Shown here piece by piece: positions 47,278 to 57,065 of a stretch of DNA of 64,000 nucleotides. Below the pieces are notes generated by a model. The model was not told the origin of the DNA. It did no database searches and saw only the letters and a program-made list of their open reading frames with translations. The stretch is from Rhodobacter sp. 24-YEA-8 (GTDB lineage Bacteria > Pseudomonadota > Alphaproteobacteria > Rhodobacterales > Rhodobacteraceae). A program made the translations under genes and the position numbers. Numbering within the stretch: position 1 is the first letter of the stretch; every line of letters starts with the position of its first letter. Location: the NCBI RefSeq assembly GCF_900105075.1, contig NZ_FNSK01000001.1:3011001-3075000 (forward strand), in the 5' to 3' direction.

Positions 47278-48558
47278 ATGGCTGATACGATCTATGCCAG
47301 CGCGACAGCTCGTGGGCGGGCGGGCGTCGCGGTAATCAGGGTCTCTGGCCCGAATTCCTTCGCCATATGCAAGGCACTGACAGGCGCGGCTCCAAAGCCG
47401 CGCCTTGCCAGTTTACGCAATATCTCGTGGCAGGGTGAGCATCTCGACCAGGCTCTGGTGTTGGGCTTTGCGGAAAATGCCAGCTTTACCGGCGAAGAGG
47501 TGGTCGAGCTGCAGATCCATGGCGGACTGGCGGTGGTCAATGCTGTGCTGCGTGCGATTGGCGAAACAGGCCTCGCGCGTATGGCAGAGGCGGGCGAATT
47601 TACCCGGCGGGCGCTCGACAATGGCATGCTCGACCTGACACAGGTTGAGGGCCTCGCCGATCTGATTGATGCTGAAACCGAAGCGCAACGCAAACAGGCG
47701 CTGCGGGTATTGTCAGGCAGTATCGGAAAAACGGTTGATCACTGGCGGAGCCGTCTGATCCGGGCCGCGGCTCTGATCGAGGCAACAATTGATTTTGCCG
47801 ACGAAGATGTTCCGGTCGATGTCACCCCGGAAGTGCGCGAGATTCTGACCGCGCTGTTGGATGAGATCGCACGCGAAGCGGCGGCCGTTTCAGCCGCAGA
47901 ACGGATCCGCGAAGGTTTCGAGGTGGCGATTATTGGCCCGCCGAATGCCGGGAAATCCACACTTCTCAATCGTCTGGCGGGTCGGGAAGCGGCGATTACT
48001 TCGGAAATTGCCGGCACGACACGGGATGTGATTGAGGTCAGGATGGATCTTTCCGGCCTTGCGGTTACCTTGTTGGATACCGCAGGGCTCAGGGAAAGTG
48101 ACGACCTGGTGGAGCGCGAAGGCATCAGACGTGCCATCCAGCGCGCAGAAGCCGCCGATTTGCGGCTGTTCCTCGGCCAGGGTGATCTTGGGATTGCGCT
48201 TCGGGAAGGTGACATCCAGCTGAGCGGGAAGGCCGACCTCGGTGGTCCTGGTCCTGGCCTCGCGGTCTCGGGACTCACTGGCGAAGGAATTGATGCATTG
48301 CTGCAGCAAGTTACAGCGCAGCTCTCGGAAAAAGTCGCTGGTGCTGGTATAATGGTTCGCGAACGGCATCGCCAGGCGCTTGAGCAGGGAATCACTGCGA
48401 TCAGGGCTGTGTTGCAGATGATGGATCACGGTGTTCAATCCGAGATCGTGGCGGAAGAGTTGCGTCAGGTGCTGCGGTCGTTGGATATTCTGGTCGGGCG
48501 CGTTGATGTCGAAGAATTGCTGGGCGAGATTTTCGCCAGCTTCTGTATCGGAAAGTGA
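47278..48558 (+). CDS. mnmE: tRNA modification GTPase MnmE
   Basis: 426 residues, somewhat short. N-terminal formyl-THF-binding domain ([21 protein letters not shown]), central GTPase with G1 [10 protein letters not shown]3 DTAG, and the C-terminal FCIGK with the essential Cys. With MnmG it modifies wobble uridine 34 of tRNAs. It overlaps mnmG by four bases (GTGA). Confidence 0.95.
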   Translation: MADTIYASATARGRAGVAVIRVSGPNSFAICKALTGAAPKPRLASLRNISWQGEHLDQALVLGFAENASFTGEEVVELQIHGGLAVVNAVLRAIGETGLARMAEAGEFTRRALDNGMLDLTQVEGLADLIDAETEAQRKQALRVLSGSIGKTVDHWRSRLIRAAALIEATIDFADEDVPVDVTPEVREILTALLDEIAREAAAVSAAERIREGFEVAIIGPPNAGKSTLLNRLAGREAAITSEIAGTTRDVIEVRMDLSGLAVTLLDTAGLRESDDLVEREGIRRAIQRAEAADLRLFLGQGDLGIALREGDIQLSGKADLGGPGPGLAVSGLTGEGIDALLQQVTAQLSEKVAGAGIMVRERHRQALEQGITAIRAVLQMMDHGVQSEIVAEELRQVLRSLDILVGRVDVEELLGEIFASFCIGK

Positions 48559-50435
48559 GGGTGTTTCACGTGAAACATTTTGATGTTCTGGTGGTCGGCG
48601 GCGGCCATGCCGGGGCCGAAGCTGCCGCAGCCGCGGCACGAATGGGTGTGCGGACGGCATTGGTAACAATGCGCGCGGAAACCATTGGGGTGATGTCCTG
48701 CAACCCGGCGATTGGCGGTCTTGGAAAAGGCCATCTCGTTCGCGAAATCGATGCGATGGATGGCATTATGGGCCGTGCGGGGGATATGGCGGGTATCCAG
48801 TACCGGCTTTTGAATCGCAGAAAGGGCCCGGCAGTGCAGGGGCCAAGGACCCAGGCGGATCGTAAACTTTATCGTCAAGCGGTGCAGGGCCTCCTGGCCA
48901 AGGAAACACTCCTCTCAGTCATCGAGGGAGAGGCGGCCGAACTCATCACTCAGACCGGTCGCGTTACCGGCCTGCGACTGGCTGACGGGTCAGAGATTTT
49001 TGCAGCGGCGATTGTGCTTACAACCGGCACATTCCTGAACGGACTGATCCATGTTGGTGATCAAAGCCGTCCTGGCGGCCGTGTGGGCGATAAAGCATCT
49101 GTCAGCCTTGCGCAGCAAATCCGGGAGCTTGGGCTGGAAACAGGCCGCCTTAAGACCGGGACCCCGCCGCGACTGGATGGCAAGTCGATTGACTGGGACA
49201 GGCTGGAAATGCAGCCCGCCGATGAAGACCCTGTGCTTCTGTCTTTCATGAATAGCCGTGCGGTCGCAAGGCAGATTTCCTGTGGTATTACGCATACATC
49301 TGCGGCTACGCATCAGATTATCCGTGATAATCTTGGTCGTTCCGCAATGTATGGTGGCCATATTGACGGTGTCGGGCCGCGTTATTGCCCGTCGATCGAA
49401 GATAAGGTCGTGCGCTTTGCCGACAAGGACAGCCATCAGGTCTTTCTTGAACCCGAAGGCCTTGACGACGACACAGTCTATCCGAACGGAATATCAACCT
49501 CCTTGCCCGCAGAGGTGCAGGAGGCCTACGTCCGTACTATGGCCGGCCTTGAGAATGCGACCATTCTGCAGCCAGGCTACGCCATCGAATATGACTATCT
49601 CGACCCACGCGGGCTAAAGTCGTCGCTGGAGGTTAAAGCTCTTGCAGGTCTATATCTTGCGGGGCAGATCAATGGAACCACAGGATATGAAGAGGCAGCA
49701 GCGCAGGGCATGGTTGCCGGGCTGAACGCAGCGCGTGCCTCAAGGGCGCAGGAGCCAGTAAGTTTTTCGCGCAGTGACAGCTATATCGGGGTCATGATTG
49801 ACGATCTGGTCACCCGTGGCGTCACCGAACCCTATCGCATGTTCACCTCACGCGCAGAATACCGGCTCAGCTTGCGCGCGGATAACGCAGATCAGCGCCT
49901 GACACCGAAAGGTCAGGAGATCGGTTGCGTCCGGGAGGCGCGTATACGTGCGTTTGGGGCGAAGATGGAGGCGCTCGCGGCGGTCACACAGGTTCTGACT
50001 ACGGCCAAATTCACACCAAAAGAGCTGGCCGAGGTTGGAATCACCGTCAGCAAGGACGGAGCCCGGCGCAGTGCCTGGGATCTGATGGCCATGCCGGATT
50101 ATGATCCGACGGTTCTGGACGGGCTGGTGCCGGCGCTTGCAGATCATCCGGCTGCGGCAAGGGGGCAGGCGGAAATTGAATCGCTTTATTCGCAATATAC
50201 GGATCGTCAGGCCGCTGCGGCCGAAGAACTGCGCCGTCATGAGGCGATGAAGATTCCGGCCGATTTCGATTATACCGCTCTTTCCGGTCTTTCGGCAGAG
50301 CTTACGGGGAAATTGCTGCGTAAACTGCCGGAAACCATCCATCAGGCGCGTCAGATCGAGGGGATGACTCCGGCTGCAGTGATGCTGCTGATCGCATCGC
50401 TGCGCAAGATCGCAGCGACCAGGCTGGCCGGGTGA
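48555..50435 (+). CDS. mnmG: tRNA uridine-5-carboxymethylaminomethyl modification enzyme MnmG
   Basis: 626 residues. N-terminal FAD-binding [27 protein letters not shown] and [17 protein letters not shown] are hallmarks. Partner of MnmE. The GTG at 48555 overlaps the mnmE stop; a GTG six bases further is equally possible. A perfect parS site covers codons 3-8, so the residues FHVKH derive from parS. Confidence 0.95.
   Translation: MRVFHVKHFDVLVVGGGHAGAEAAAAAARMGVRTALVTMRAETIGVMSCNPAIGGLGKGHLVREIDAMDGIMGRAGDMAGIQYRLLNRRKGPAVQGPRTQADRKLYRQAVQGLLAKETLLSVIEGEAAELITQTGRVTGLRLADGSEIFAAAIVLTTGTFLNGLIHVGDQSRPGGRVGDKASVSLAQQIRELGLETGRLKTGTPPRLDGKSIDWDRLEMQPADEDPVLLSFMNSRAVARQISCGITHTSAATHQIIRDNLGRSAMYGGHIDGVGPRYCPSIEDKVVRFADKDSHQVFLEPEGLDDDTVYPNGISTSLPAEVQEAYVRTMAGLENATILQPGYAIEYDYLDPRGLKSSLEVKALAGLYLAGQINGTTGYEEAAAQGMVAGLNAARASRAQEPVSFSRSDSYIGVMIDDLVTRGVTEPYRMFTSRAEYRLSLRADNADQRLTPKGQEIGCVREARIRAFGAKMEALAAVTQVLTTAKFTPKELAEVGITVSKDGARRSAWDLMAMPDYDPTVLDGLVPALADHPAAARGQAEIESLYSQYTDRQAAAAEELRRHEAMKIPADFDYTALSGLSAELTGKLLRKLPETIHQARQIEGMTPAAVMLLIASLRKIAATRLAG
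48562..48577. promoter_or_regulatory. Perfect parS site at the start of mnmG
   Basis: TGTTTCACGTGAAACA, a perfect 16-base palindrome equal to the ParB-binding consensus, located 2.5 kb from parA and inside the first codons of mnmG. Confidence 0.9.
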
Positions 50436-50438
50436 CCC

Positions 50439-51074
50439 TTGGATAAAACTCTTTGGAATGAGCTGGGCATCAGCCCGGAAGGGCTTGAAAAGCTGCGACT
50501 CTATGAGGCTCTGACGGCTAAATGGACCCAGAAGATCAATCTGATCTCCCGCTCCACCATGGGAGAGATCTGGTCGCGGCATATCGAGGATTCGGCGCGG
50601 ATTTTTCTGCTTGCGCCGGAGCAACCGCGACTTTGGGCGGATTTCGGGTCGGGCGGCGGATTTCCTGGGATCGTTGTGGCCGCTTTGCTTCAGGATCGCG
50701 GTCTTGCAACCAGGGTTGTGCTTGTTGAATCGGACCAGCGCAAGGCCACTTTCCTGCGTGAGGCGGCGCGGCAGATGGGTATCCCGGTCGATGTGCGGGC
50801 CGAGCGGGCCGAAGCAATTGCGCCACTAGGAGCAGATGTTGTGTCTGCGCGTGCGCTCGCACCCCTGGATATGCTTTGCGCCATTGCAGAGCGGCACGGA
50901 TCGCCCAATATGACCTGTCTTTTTCCCAAAGGCGAGAGCTGGGCGGATGAGGTCGCGGCTGCGCAGAAAAACTGGCGCTTCGATCTGGAGGCGGCGGACG
51001 ATCCGGGGCATAAAGGATCAGCCACCCTGAGATTAAGGACAGTGCGCCGTGCCAGCCGCGATTCCCAAGACTGA
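50439..51074 (+). CDS. rsmG: 16S rRNA (guanine-N7) methyltransferase
   Basis: 211 residues. ISRSTMGEIWSRHIEDSARI, SAM-binding ADFGSGGGFPGIVVAA and VSARALAPLD identify RsmG (GidB), which methylates G527 of 16S rRNA. Starts with TTG three bases after mnmG; no ATG or GTG fits the family N-terminus. The end overlaps parA by 26 bases if parA uses GTG 51049. Confidence 0.92.
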   Translation: MDKTLWNELGISPEGLEKLRLYEALTAKWTQKINLISRSTMGEIWSRHIEDSARIFLLAPEQPRLWADFGSGGGFPGIVVAALLQDRGLATRVVLVESDQRKATFLREAARQMGIPVDVRAERAEAIAPLGADVVSARALAPLDMLCAIAERHGSPNMTCLFPKGESWADEVAAAQKNWRFDLEAADDPGHKGSATLRLRTVRRASRDSQD

Positions 51075-51864
51075 CGCCATGCCCTTTCCGGCGCATGTCA
51101 TCGCCGTTGCCAACCAGAAAGGCGGTGTTGGGAAGACCACGACCGCGATAAATCTGTCCGCAGCTTTGGCCGAGCGGGGTCTGCGGATCCTGCTGGTCGA
51201 TCTTGACCCCCAGGGCAATGCCTCGACGGGTCTTGGGGTTGCGACGAATGATCGTAAACTCACCACTTATGACCTGATTCTGTCGGATGGGGCACCGAAC
51301 GCAATCATTCAGCGCACTTCGGTTAATAATCTGTGGATCAGCCCGGCGAATTCCGACCTGGCTTCGGCGGATATCGATCTTGTCGCCAATGAAAAGCGCA
51401 GCTTTCTGCTGCATGACGCGTTGCGCCATCCGGATATCGAGGCAATGGGCTTCGATGTCGTGCTGATTGACTGCCCACCGTCGCTGTCTTTGCTGACGGT
51501 TAACGCACTTGTGGCGGCAAATTCGGTGCTTGTTCCGCTTCAGGCCGAGTTTTTCGCGCTGGAAGGGCTCTCGCAGCTGCTTTTGACGGTGCGGGATGTG
51601 CGGCGCTCGGCGAATCCGGATCTGCGGATTGAGGGTGTTGTTCTGACGATGTATGATGGGCGCAACAATCTGGCGCAGCAGGTCGAGACGGATGCGCGCG
51701 AGAACCTTGGCGATATGGTGTTTCGCACGATCATCCCGCGCAATGTGCGGCTTTCCGAAGCACCCTCTTACGCCAAGCCCGTGACGGAATATGATCCGAC
51801 CTCGCGCGGGGCCGAGGCCTATCGGTCTCTGGCCGGGGAAATTGCCGCTAAACTGCGGTCCTGA
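51049..51864 (+). CDS. parA: Chromosome partitioning ATPase ParA
   Basis: 271 residues from GTG 51049 (AAGGA upstream); ATG 51079 is an alternative giving a 261-residue protein. Deviant Walker A QKGGVGKTTTAINL, DLDPQGNASTGLG and DCPPSLSLLT are ParA/Soj motifs. It drives origin segregation together with ParB-parS. Confidence 0.94.
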   Translation: MPAAIPKTDAMPFPAHVIAVANQKGGVGKTTTAINLSAALAERGLRILLVDLDPQGNASTGLGVATNDRKLTTYDLILSDGAPNAIIQRTSVNNLWISPANSDLASADIDLVANEKRSFLLHDALRHPDIEAMGFDVVLIDCPPSLSLLTVNALVAANSVLVPLQAEFFALEGLSQLLLTVRDVRRSANPDLRIEGVVLTMYDGRNNLAQQVETDARENLGDMVFRTIIPRNVRLSEAPSYAKPVTEYDPTSRGAEAYRSLAGEIAAKLRS

Positions 51865-51886
51865 CAACAAGAAGAAGAGGCAGAGC

Positions 51887-52774
51887 ATGGAACGCAAAGG
51901 GCTTGGTCGTGGTCTTTCGGCATTGATGTCGGATGTAAATTTACGCCCCGAGAGTGAGGGGCCGCGGCGGGCGGACACCAGGCTGCCGGTCGAAAAGCTG
52001 CAACCGAACCCGGAACAGCCGCGCAAGGATTTCGACCAGGCGGCACTGGAGGCTCTGGCGGATTCGCTGCGGCAGAAGGGGGTCATTCAGCCGCTGGTCG
52101 TGCGGACCAAAGGCGATCATTACGAGATCGTTGCCGGCGAGCGGCGCTGGCGTGCGGCGCAGATCGCGCAGCTGCACGAGGTTCCGGTCGTCATTCGCGA
52201 GCTTGACGATACCGAAGTGCTGGAAATCGCGATTATCGAGAACATCCAGCGCGAGGATCTCAATGCGATTGAAGAGGCTCTGGGTCTGCGCCAGCTGATT
52301 GATCGCTTTGGCCATACCCAGGAAAAGGTTGCCGAAGCGCTGTCGAAAAGCCGCAGCCATGTGACCAATTTGCTTCGGCTGCTGAACCTGCCCGGAGATG
52401 TGCAAAAGATGGTGCGCGAGGGCGCATTGTCGGCCGGTCATGCGCGGGCACTGATCACCGCGCCGGATCCCTTGCGGCTTGCTCAGACCGTGATTGCGCG
52501 CGGACTCTCGGTGCGAGAGACCGAGAAACTCGCCCGTGAGGCGCTGGAACCGACGAAATCAACCCCGTCGGAGCAGGTCAGCGCGCGTGAGAGCACGAAA
52601 GATGCCGATACGCGGGCGCTTGAGGGGGATTTGTCGGCTCAGCTTGGGATGACCGTACGGATCGATCATAAAGGGCAGGGCGGCAATCTGGTGATTTCCT
52701 ATCGCGATCTGGAAGAGCTGGATCTTCTTTGCCAGCTGCTGTCTTCCGGCCCCTCGGGTCTGGCCCGCGACTGA
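51887..52774 (+). CDS. parB: Chromosome partitioning CTPase/DNA-binding protein ParB
   Basis: 295 residues. GLGRGLSALM start, NPEQPRKDFD, the CTP-binding GERRWRAAQIA, ENIQREDLNAIEEA, and a helix-turn-helix (QEKVAEALSKSRSHVTNLLR). It loads at parS and spreads. ATG at 51887 with AAGAGG upstream. Directly abuts the convergent hemW. Confidence 0.95.
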   Translation: MERKGLGRGLSALMSDVNLRPESEGPRRADTRLPVEKLQPNPEQPRKDFDQAALEALADSLRQKGVIQPLVVRTKGDHYEIVAGERRWRAAQIAQLHEVPVVIRELDDTEVLEIAIIENIQREDLNAIEEALGLRQLIDRFGHTQEKVAEALSKSRSHVTNLLRLLNLPGDVQKMVREGALSAGHARALITAPDPLRLAQTVIARGLSVRETEKLAREALEPTKSTPSEQVSARESTKDADTRALEGDLSAQLGMTVRIDHKGQGGNLVISYRDLEELDLLCQLLSSGPSGLARD

Positions 52775-53956
52775 TCAGGCTTCTGACAGCTCCAGGATCA
52801 GCCGGTTGAGCAACAACCGGCCGGTCGCGGTGGCTGTCAGGCGATCATCCTGCAGGGTGATAAAGCCATCCTGCTGCAGGGTTTCCAGAACTTCCGCCCG
52901 CGGCTGGCGCCCCAGCATCCTGATATAGCGCGGAAATGACATGCCCTCGCTCAGCCGCAACGACATCATCAGATATTCCAGCGCCTGATCCTGAGTGCTG
53001 ATCGTTTCACGTGGAACCTCGCCTTTACCCGTCTTTCTCAGGAATTCCAGCCAGAGCTCGGGTGATTTATGCGCGAGCGTTGCCACGCGCTGGCCGTTCA
53101 GGGTGAGGCGGCCATGTGCCCCTGGGCCGATGCCGAGATAGTCGCCCATGCGCCAATAGGTCAGATTATGGCGGGATTCGCTGCCTGGCCGGGCATAGTT
53201 CGAGACTTCATATCCCGACAGACCGGCCTCGCCGCAGATCTCGGTGGTCAGATCGTACATATCGGCTGCGAGATCTTCATCAGGAAGGCCACGAAGCTTG
53301 CCCGCGTCATAAAGCCTGGCAAAGACCGTGCCCTCTTCCACTGTCAACTGGTAGAGCGAGATATGGTCGGGGCCTCGTGCCAGAACGTGGCGCAATTCAT
53401 CGCCCCATGAGGCGAGGTCCTGATCCTGGCGGGCATAGATCAGATCACAGGAGGTACGGTCAAAAAGGCTGCGGGCAAGATCCAGTGCGGCCAGTCCTTC
53501 GGCGGCGCTGTGCTGGCGTCCAAGGCGCCGCAGATCCTGATCATTCAAGGCCTGAAGGCCGAGTGAGACACGGTTCACGCCTGCCAGACGATAGGCTGCA
53601 AAACGCGACGCCTCTACAGAGGTCGGGTTTGCCTCAAGGGTGACCTCGAAGTCATTGGTCATACGCCAGTGACGCGAAACCCGATCCAGTATCGCACCAA
53701 CCGTATCGGGATCCATCAGGGAGGGGGTGCCGCCACCGAAAAATACCGAGTGCAGAATGCGGCCTCCGGTTTCGGCGGCGGCGCGATCCAGCTCTTTCAG
53801 ATAGGCCTTTTTCCATTCGGCCTGATCAATTCTCGCACGAACATGGCTGTTGAAATCGCAATAGGGGCATTTTGCCTTGCAGAAGGGCCAATGAAGGTAG
53901 AGGGAGAAGCCCCCCTCTTTCCAGTCTTCTGCATGTTCCTGTTTCACGTGAAACAC
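52775..53956 (-). CDS. hemW: Radical SAM heme chaperone HemW
   Basis: 393 residues. The CKAKCPYCDF cluster motif (Cys-x3-Cys-x2-Cys), GGGTPSLMD and a C-terminal winged-helix domain are typical of HemW (HemN-like, formerly misannotated as coproporphyrinogen oxidase). The GTG at 53956 is the first codon; an in-frame GTG lies at 53947. The first residues (VFHVKQ) are encoded by parS. It overlaps rdgB by 13 bases. Confidence 0.85.
   Translation of the reverse strand: MFHVKQEHAEDWKEGGFSLYLHWPFCKAKCPYCDFNSHVRARIDQAEWKKAYLKELDRAAAETGGRILHSVFFGGGTPSLMDPDTVGAILDRVSRHWRMTNDFEVTLEANPTSVEASRFAAYRLAGVNRVSLGLQALNDQDLRRLGRQHSAAEGLAALDLARSLFDRTSCDLIYARQDQDLASWGDELRHVLARGPDHISLYQLTVEEGTVFARLYDAGKLRGLPDEDLAADMYDLTTEICGEAGLSGYEVSNYARPGSESRHNLTYWRMGDYLGIGPGAHGRLTLNGQRVATLAHKSPELWLEFLRKTGKGEVPRETISTQDQALEYLMMSLRLSEGMSFPRYIRMLGRQPRAEVLETLQQDGFITLQDDRLTATATGRLLLNRLILELSEA
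53003..53018. promoter_or_regulatory. parS-like site inside hemW
   Basis: CGTTTCACGTGGAACC: inner GTTTCACGTGGAAC deviates from the consensus at one base, and the outer bases differ on both ends. A weaker ParB site. Confidence 0.55.
53940..53955. promoter_or_regulatory. Perfect parS site at the rdgB/hemW junction
   Basis: TGTTTCACGTGAAACA, identical to the site at 48562. It contains the rdgB stop codon and the first codons of hemW. Confidence 0.9.
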
Positions 53957-54555
53957 TTTTCCATAATAGCGGCGACGGCCCGCGCCCGGTGGCTGATCGC
54001 ATTTTTCTGATCGGCTGACATCTCGGCAAAAGTCTGCGCGTATCCGTCAGGCTGGAACATGGGGTCGTAGCCATGGCCTTCAAGACCCCGGCGCGGCCAG
54101 ATCAGTTCTCCGGCGCAGCTGCCTTCGACGGTTTCGTCATGACCATCGGGCCAGGCAAGAACCAGAGTACACCGAAACTGGCCAAGGCGCGGGGCAGGCG
54201 CCCCGCGCTCTTCAAGAAGCGCCCAGGTTTTCTCCATAGCCATGCCGAAATCTCGGCCATTCGGCGTTTCTGCCCAGTCGGCGGTGTAGACACCCGGAGC
54301 GCCGTCCAGCGCATCAATCGTCAGGCCGGAATCATCAGCCAGTGCGGGAAGGCCGGTGGCCTTTGCCGCGTAATGCGCTTTTATCCGGCCATTGCCGACA
54401 AATGTGCTTTCGGTCTCTTCCGGCTCATCAAGACCAAACTCACCGGCCGAAACGCAACGGATGCCAAGAGGCGCCAGCAATGTCGCGAATTCCTCCAGCT
54501 TGCCTTTGTTATGGCTCGCGATCACAAGCTGGTCGCCGGTGAATTTGCGGGTCAT
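53944..54555 (-). CDS. rdgB: Non-canonical purine NTP pyrophosphatase (ITPase)
   Basis: 203 residues. [46 protein letters not shown] and SHRARA are the RdgB/HAM1 motifs. Hydrolyses ITP, XTP and dITP. Overlaps rph by four bases. The stop codon lies inside a parS site. Confidence 0.94.
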   Translation of the reverse strand: MTRKFTGDQLVIASHNKGKLEEFATLLAPLGIRCVSAGEFGLDEPEETESTFVGNGRIKAHYAAKATGLPALADDSGLTIDALDGAPGVYTADWAETPNGRDFGMAMEKTWALLEERGAPAPRLGQFRCTLVLAWPDGHDETVEGSCAGELIWPRRGLEGHGYDPMFQPDGYAQTFAEMSADQKNAISHRARAVAAIMEKCFT

Positions 54556-55268
54556 GCGCCAATGGCCTTCTTTTGTGCCTCGACCAGGGCCGCAGTGCCT
54601 CTCAGGCCAAGGTTAAGCAATACGGTGAGGTCTTCGACCGCGAAAGGCGCGCCTTCTGCCGAGGCCTGAACCTCAACCAGCTTGCCCTTGCCGGTGATCA
54701 CGAAATTGCCATCGGTGCCGGCAGCCGAGTCTTCATCATAGTCCAGATCCAGCACATTCTGGCCGGCATAGATACCGCAGGATACTGCTGCGACGTGATC
54801 CAGCAGCGGATCGCCGGTGACGATGCCCTTTTGCATCAGCTTGTTCATCGCCAGACGCAAAGCGACCCAGCCGCCGGTGATGGCTGCGCAGCGGGTGCCA
54901 CCATCGGCCTGGATCACGTCGCAATCGACGGTGATCTGACGTTCGCCAAGCGCTTGCCTGTCAACGACGGCGCGCAGGCTGCGTCCGATAAGCCGTTGAA
55001 TCTCTTGCGTTCTGCCGGATTGCTTGCCTGCCGCGGCCTCGCGGCGCGACCGGGTATGGGTTGAGCGCGGCAACATGCCATATTCCGCCGTCACCCAGCC
55101 CATACCGGTATTGCGCAGGAAGGGCGGCGGCTTGTCTTCAATCGAGGCGGTGCAGAGCACATGGGTGTTTCCCATCCGGATCAGGCAGGAGCCTTCGGCG
55201 TGAAGGGAAACTCCGGTTTCAATGGAAACCGTGCGAAGTTGGTCGAGCTCTCTTCCAGACGGGCGCAT
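54552..55268 (-). CDS. rph: Ribonuclease PH
   Basis: 238 residues, the exact family length. [31 protein letters not shown], and the catalytic [12 protein letters not shown]. Phosphorolytic 3'-5' exoribonuclease for tRNA maturation. ATG at 55268 has AAGGA upstream; the open frame upstream of it is not coding. Divergent from hrcA with a 144-base gap. Confidence 0.95.
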   Translation of the reverse strand: MRPSGRELDQLRTVSIETGVSLHAEGSCLIRMGNTHVLCTASIEDKPPPFLRNTGMGWVTAEYGMLPRSTHTRSRREAAAGKQSGRTQEIQRLIGRSLRAVVDRQALGERQITVDCDVIQADGGTRCAAITGGWVALRLAMNKLMQKGIVTGDPLLDHVAAVSCGIYAGQNVLDLDYDEDSAAGTDGNFVITGKGKLVEVQASAEGAPFAVEDLTVLLNLGLRGTAALVEAQKKAIGA

Positions 55269-55412
55269 AACTGATCCTTTCAAAGATTTGCGGTCAGATA
55301 TGCGCGGGCAGGCGCCGGATGCAACCCTGATCACCAGGCGTAACAGGGGGTTGGCGCATTGACGGCGGATGGTATTGGTTCTTAAGTCAAATGAAAGGCG
55401 GGCCGGGATGTA

Positions 55413-56483
55413 ATGGCGGACAGAAAAGAGCTGCTGCAGCAAATGAGTGACAGATCGCGCGAAGTTTTCCGGCGCGTCGTCGAAGGCTATCTTGAAACCG
55501 GTGAGCCGGTCGGATCGCGCACGCTTACCCGCAGCCTGAGTGAACAGATTTCGGCCGCGACCATCCGCAATGTCATGCAGGATCTGGAATTTCTCGGTTT
55601 GCTGGACAGCCCGCATATCTCGGCGGGGCGGATCCCGACACAGCAGGGGCTGCGGCTGTTTGTCGACGGCTTTCTCGAGGTCGGAACGGTTGATCAGGCC
55701 GACCGTGCGCGGATCGATGCGACGCTCAGCGGTGAGGATCATGATGTCGGCATGGCGCTGGATCATGTTTCGGCGGCGCTTTCCTTCCTGACCGGGGGCG
55801 CCAGTATCGTGATGACGCCAAAGCATGAATCCGCTCCGATCCGGCATATTGAATTTGTCTCGCTTTCGGCAGATCGGGCGCTGGTGGTACTGGTCTTTGC
55901 CGATGGCCAGGTTGAGAACCGTCTGTTCCATCCGCCGCCCGGGCAAACACCATCCTCGATGCGCGAGGCTGCGAATTTTCTCAATGCCATGGCGGGCGGG
56001 CGGACGCTTTCAGATCTGCGCCAACATATCCGCGCAGAGGTTGCGGCCCGCCGCCAGGAGGTTGATGTTCTGGCCCGCGAGCTGGTCGAAAGCGGGCTGG
56101 CGGTCTGGGAGAATGCAGGCCTGTCATCAGAGCGGCTGATCGTGCGCGGGCGCGCCAATCTTCTGGAAAGCGCCGGATCCGAGGATGTCGACCGGATCCG
56201 CAGCCTTTTCGACGATCTCGAACGCAAGCGCGATATCGCCGAATTTCTGGAACTTGCGGATGAAGGCGACGGAGTGCGCATCTTCATCGGCTCGGAAAAC
56301 AAACTCTTTTCACTTTCGGGTTCAAGTCTGGTCGTTTCCCCCTATATGAACGCCGAGCGAAAGATTATCGGTGCCGTCGGCGTGATCGGACCGACCCGGC
56401 TGAACTATGGGCGGGTTGTGCCGATTGTCGATTATACGGCGCAGCTCGTCGGTCGGATGGTTTCCGATCGCGGACGCGGTTGA
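55413..56483 (+). CDS. hrcA: Heat-inducible transcription repressor HrcA
   Basis: 356 residues. N-terminal winged helix ([36 protein letters not shown]) and [15 protein letters not shown], then the GAF-like HrcA domain ending [12 protein letters not shown]. It represses heat-shock operons through CIRCE elements. I see no CIRCE palindrome upstream of hrcA or grpE here, so its targets are elsewhere. grpE follows. Confidence 0.94.
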   Translation: MADRKELLQQMSDRSREVFRRVVEGYLETGEPVGSRTLTRSLSEQISAATIRNVMQDLEFLGLLDSPHISAGRIPTQQGLRLFVDGFLEVGTVDQADRARIDATLSGEDHDVGMALDHVSAALSFLTGGASIVMTPKHESAPIRHIEFVSLSADRALVVLVFADGQVENRLFHPPPGQTPSSMREAANFLNAMAGGRTLSDLRQHIRAEVAARRQEVDVLARELVESGLAVWENAGLSSERLIVRGRANLLESAGSEDVDRIRSLFDDLERKRDIAEFLELADEGDGVRIFIGSENKLFSLSGSSLVVSPYMNAERKIIGAVGVIGPTRLNYGRVVPIVDYTAQLVGRMVSDRGRG

Positions 56484-56525
56484 AGTGAAAAGGGGCCTTA
56501 GGCCCGAAAGACTTGAGGAGTGGTC

Positions 56526-57065
56526 ATGGCGCAGGAAGACAACGCCGCCCAGGAAAACGGCCAGGCAGGCGATCTGCCGGAATTTGAAGAGATGTCGGTT
56601 GACGAGCTGGAGACGCTCCGTCTGGAACGTGATGAGTTCCGCGACAAGTTCATGCGGGCGCTGGCCGATGCCGAGAATTCGCGTAAACGGGCTGACCGGG
56701 ATCGCCGTGAGGCCGAGCAATATGGCGGCACGCGGCTCGCACGGGATCTTTTGCCGGTCTATGACAACCTGAACCGCGCGCTTGCGGCCATTCCGGAAGA
56801 AAGCCGCGCGGCGTCGAGTGCGCTGATCGAAGGCGTCGAGCTGACGCTGCGCGAACTGTCCAAGGTGATGGACAAGCACGGGGTAAAGGCAGTGTCGCCG
56901 GCGGTCGGTGACCAGTTCGATCCGCAGATGCATGAGGCGATGTTTGAGGCGCCGGTGCCGGGGACCAAAGCCGGGCAGATCATTCAGGTGATGACCGAGG
57001 GCTTTATGCTCCATGACCGGCTGCTGCGTCCGGCGCAGGTGGGCGTGTCCTCGACCCCGGGCTGA
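56526..57065 (+). CDS. grpE: Nucleotide exchange factor GrpE
   Basis: 179 residues with an N-terminal acidic coiled-coil and the C-terminal beta domain (GVKAVSPAVGDQFDPQMHEAM, HDRLLRPAQVGVS). ADP-release factor for DnaK. ATG at 56526 preceded by GAGGAG, 42 bases after hrcA. No gap to the convergent mutS. Confidence 0.94.
   Translation: MAQEDNAAQENGQAGDLPEFEEMSVDELETLRLERDEFRDKFMRALADAENSRKRADRDRREAEQYGGTRLARDLLPVYDNLNRALAAIPEESRAASSALIEGVELTLRELSKVMDKHGVKAVSPAVGDQFDPQMHEAMFEAPVPGTKAGQIIQVMTEGFMLHDRLLRPAQVGVSSTPG

Noticed and set aside
55269..55412. CIRCE element upstream of hrcA
   Set aside because: No TTAGCACTC-N9-GAGTGCTAA palindrome is present here or before grpE.
55269..55946. N-terminal extension of rph
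   Set aside because: It overlaps hrcA on the other strand; RNase PH is complete from 55268.
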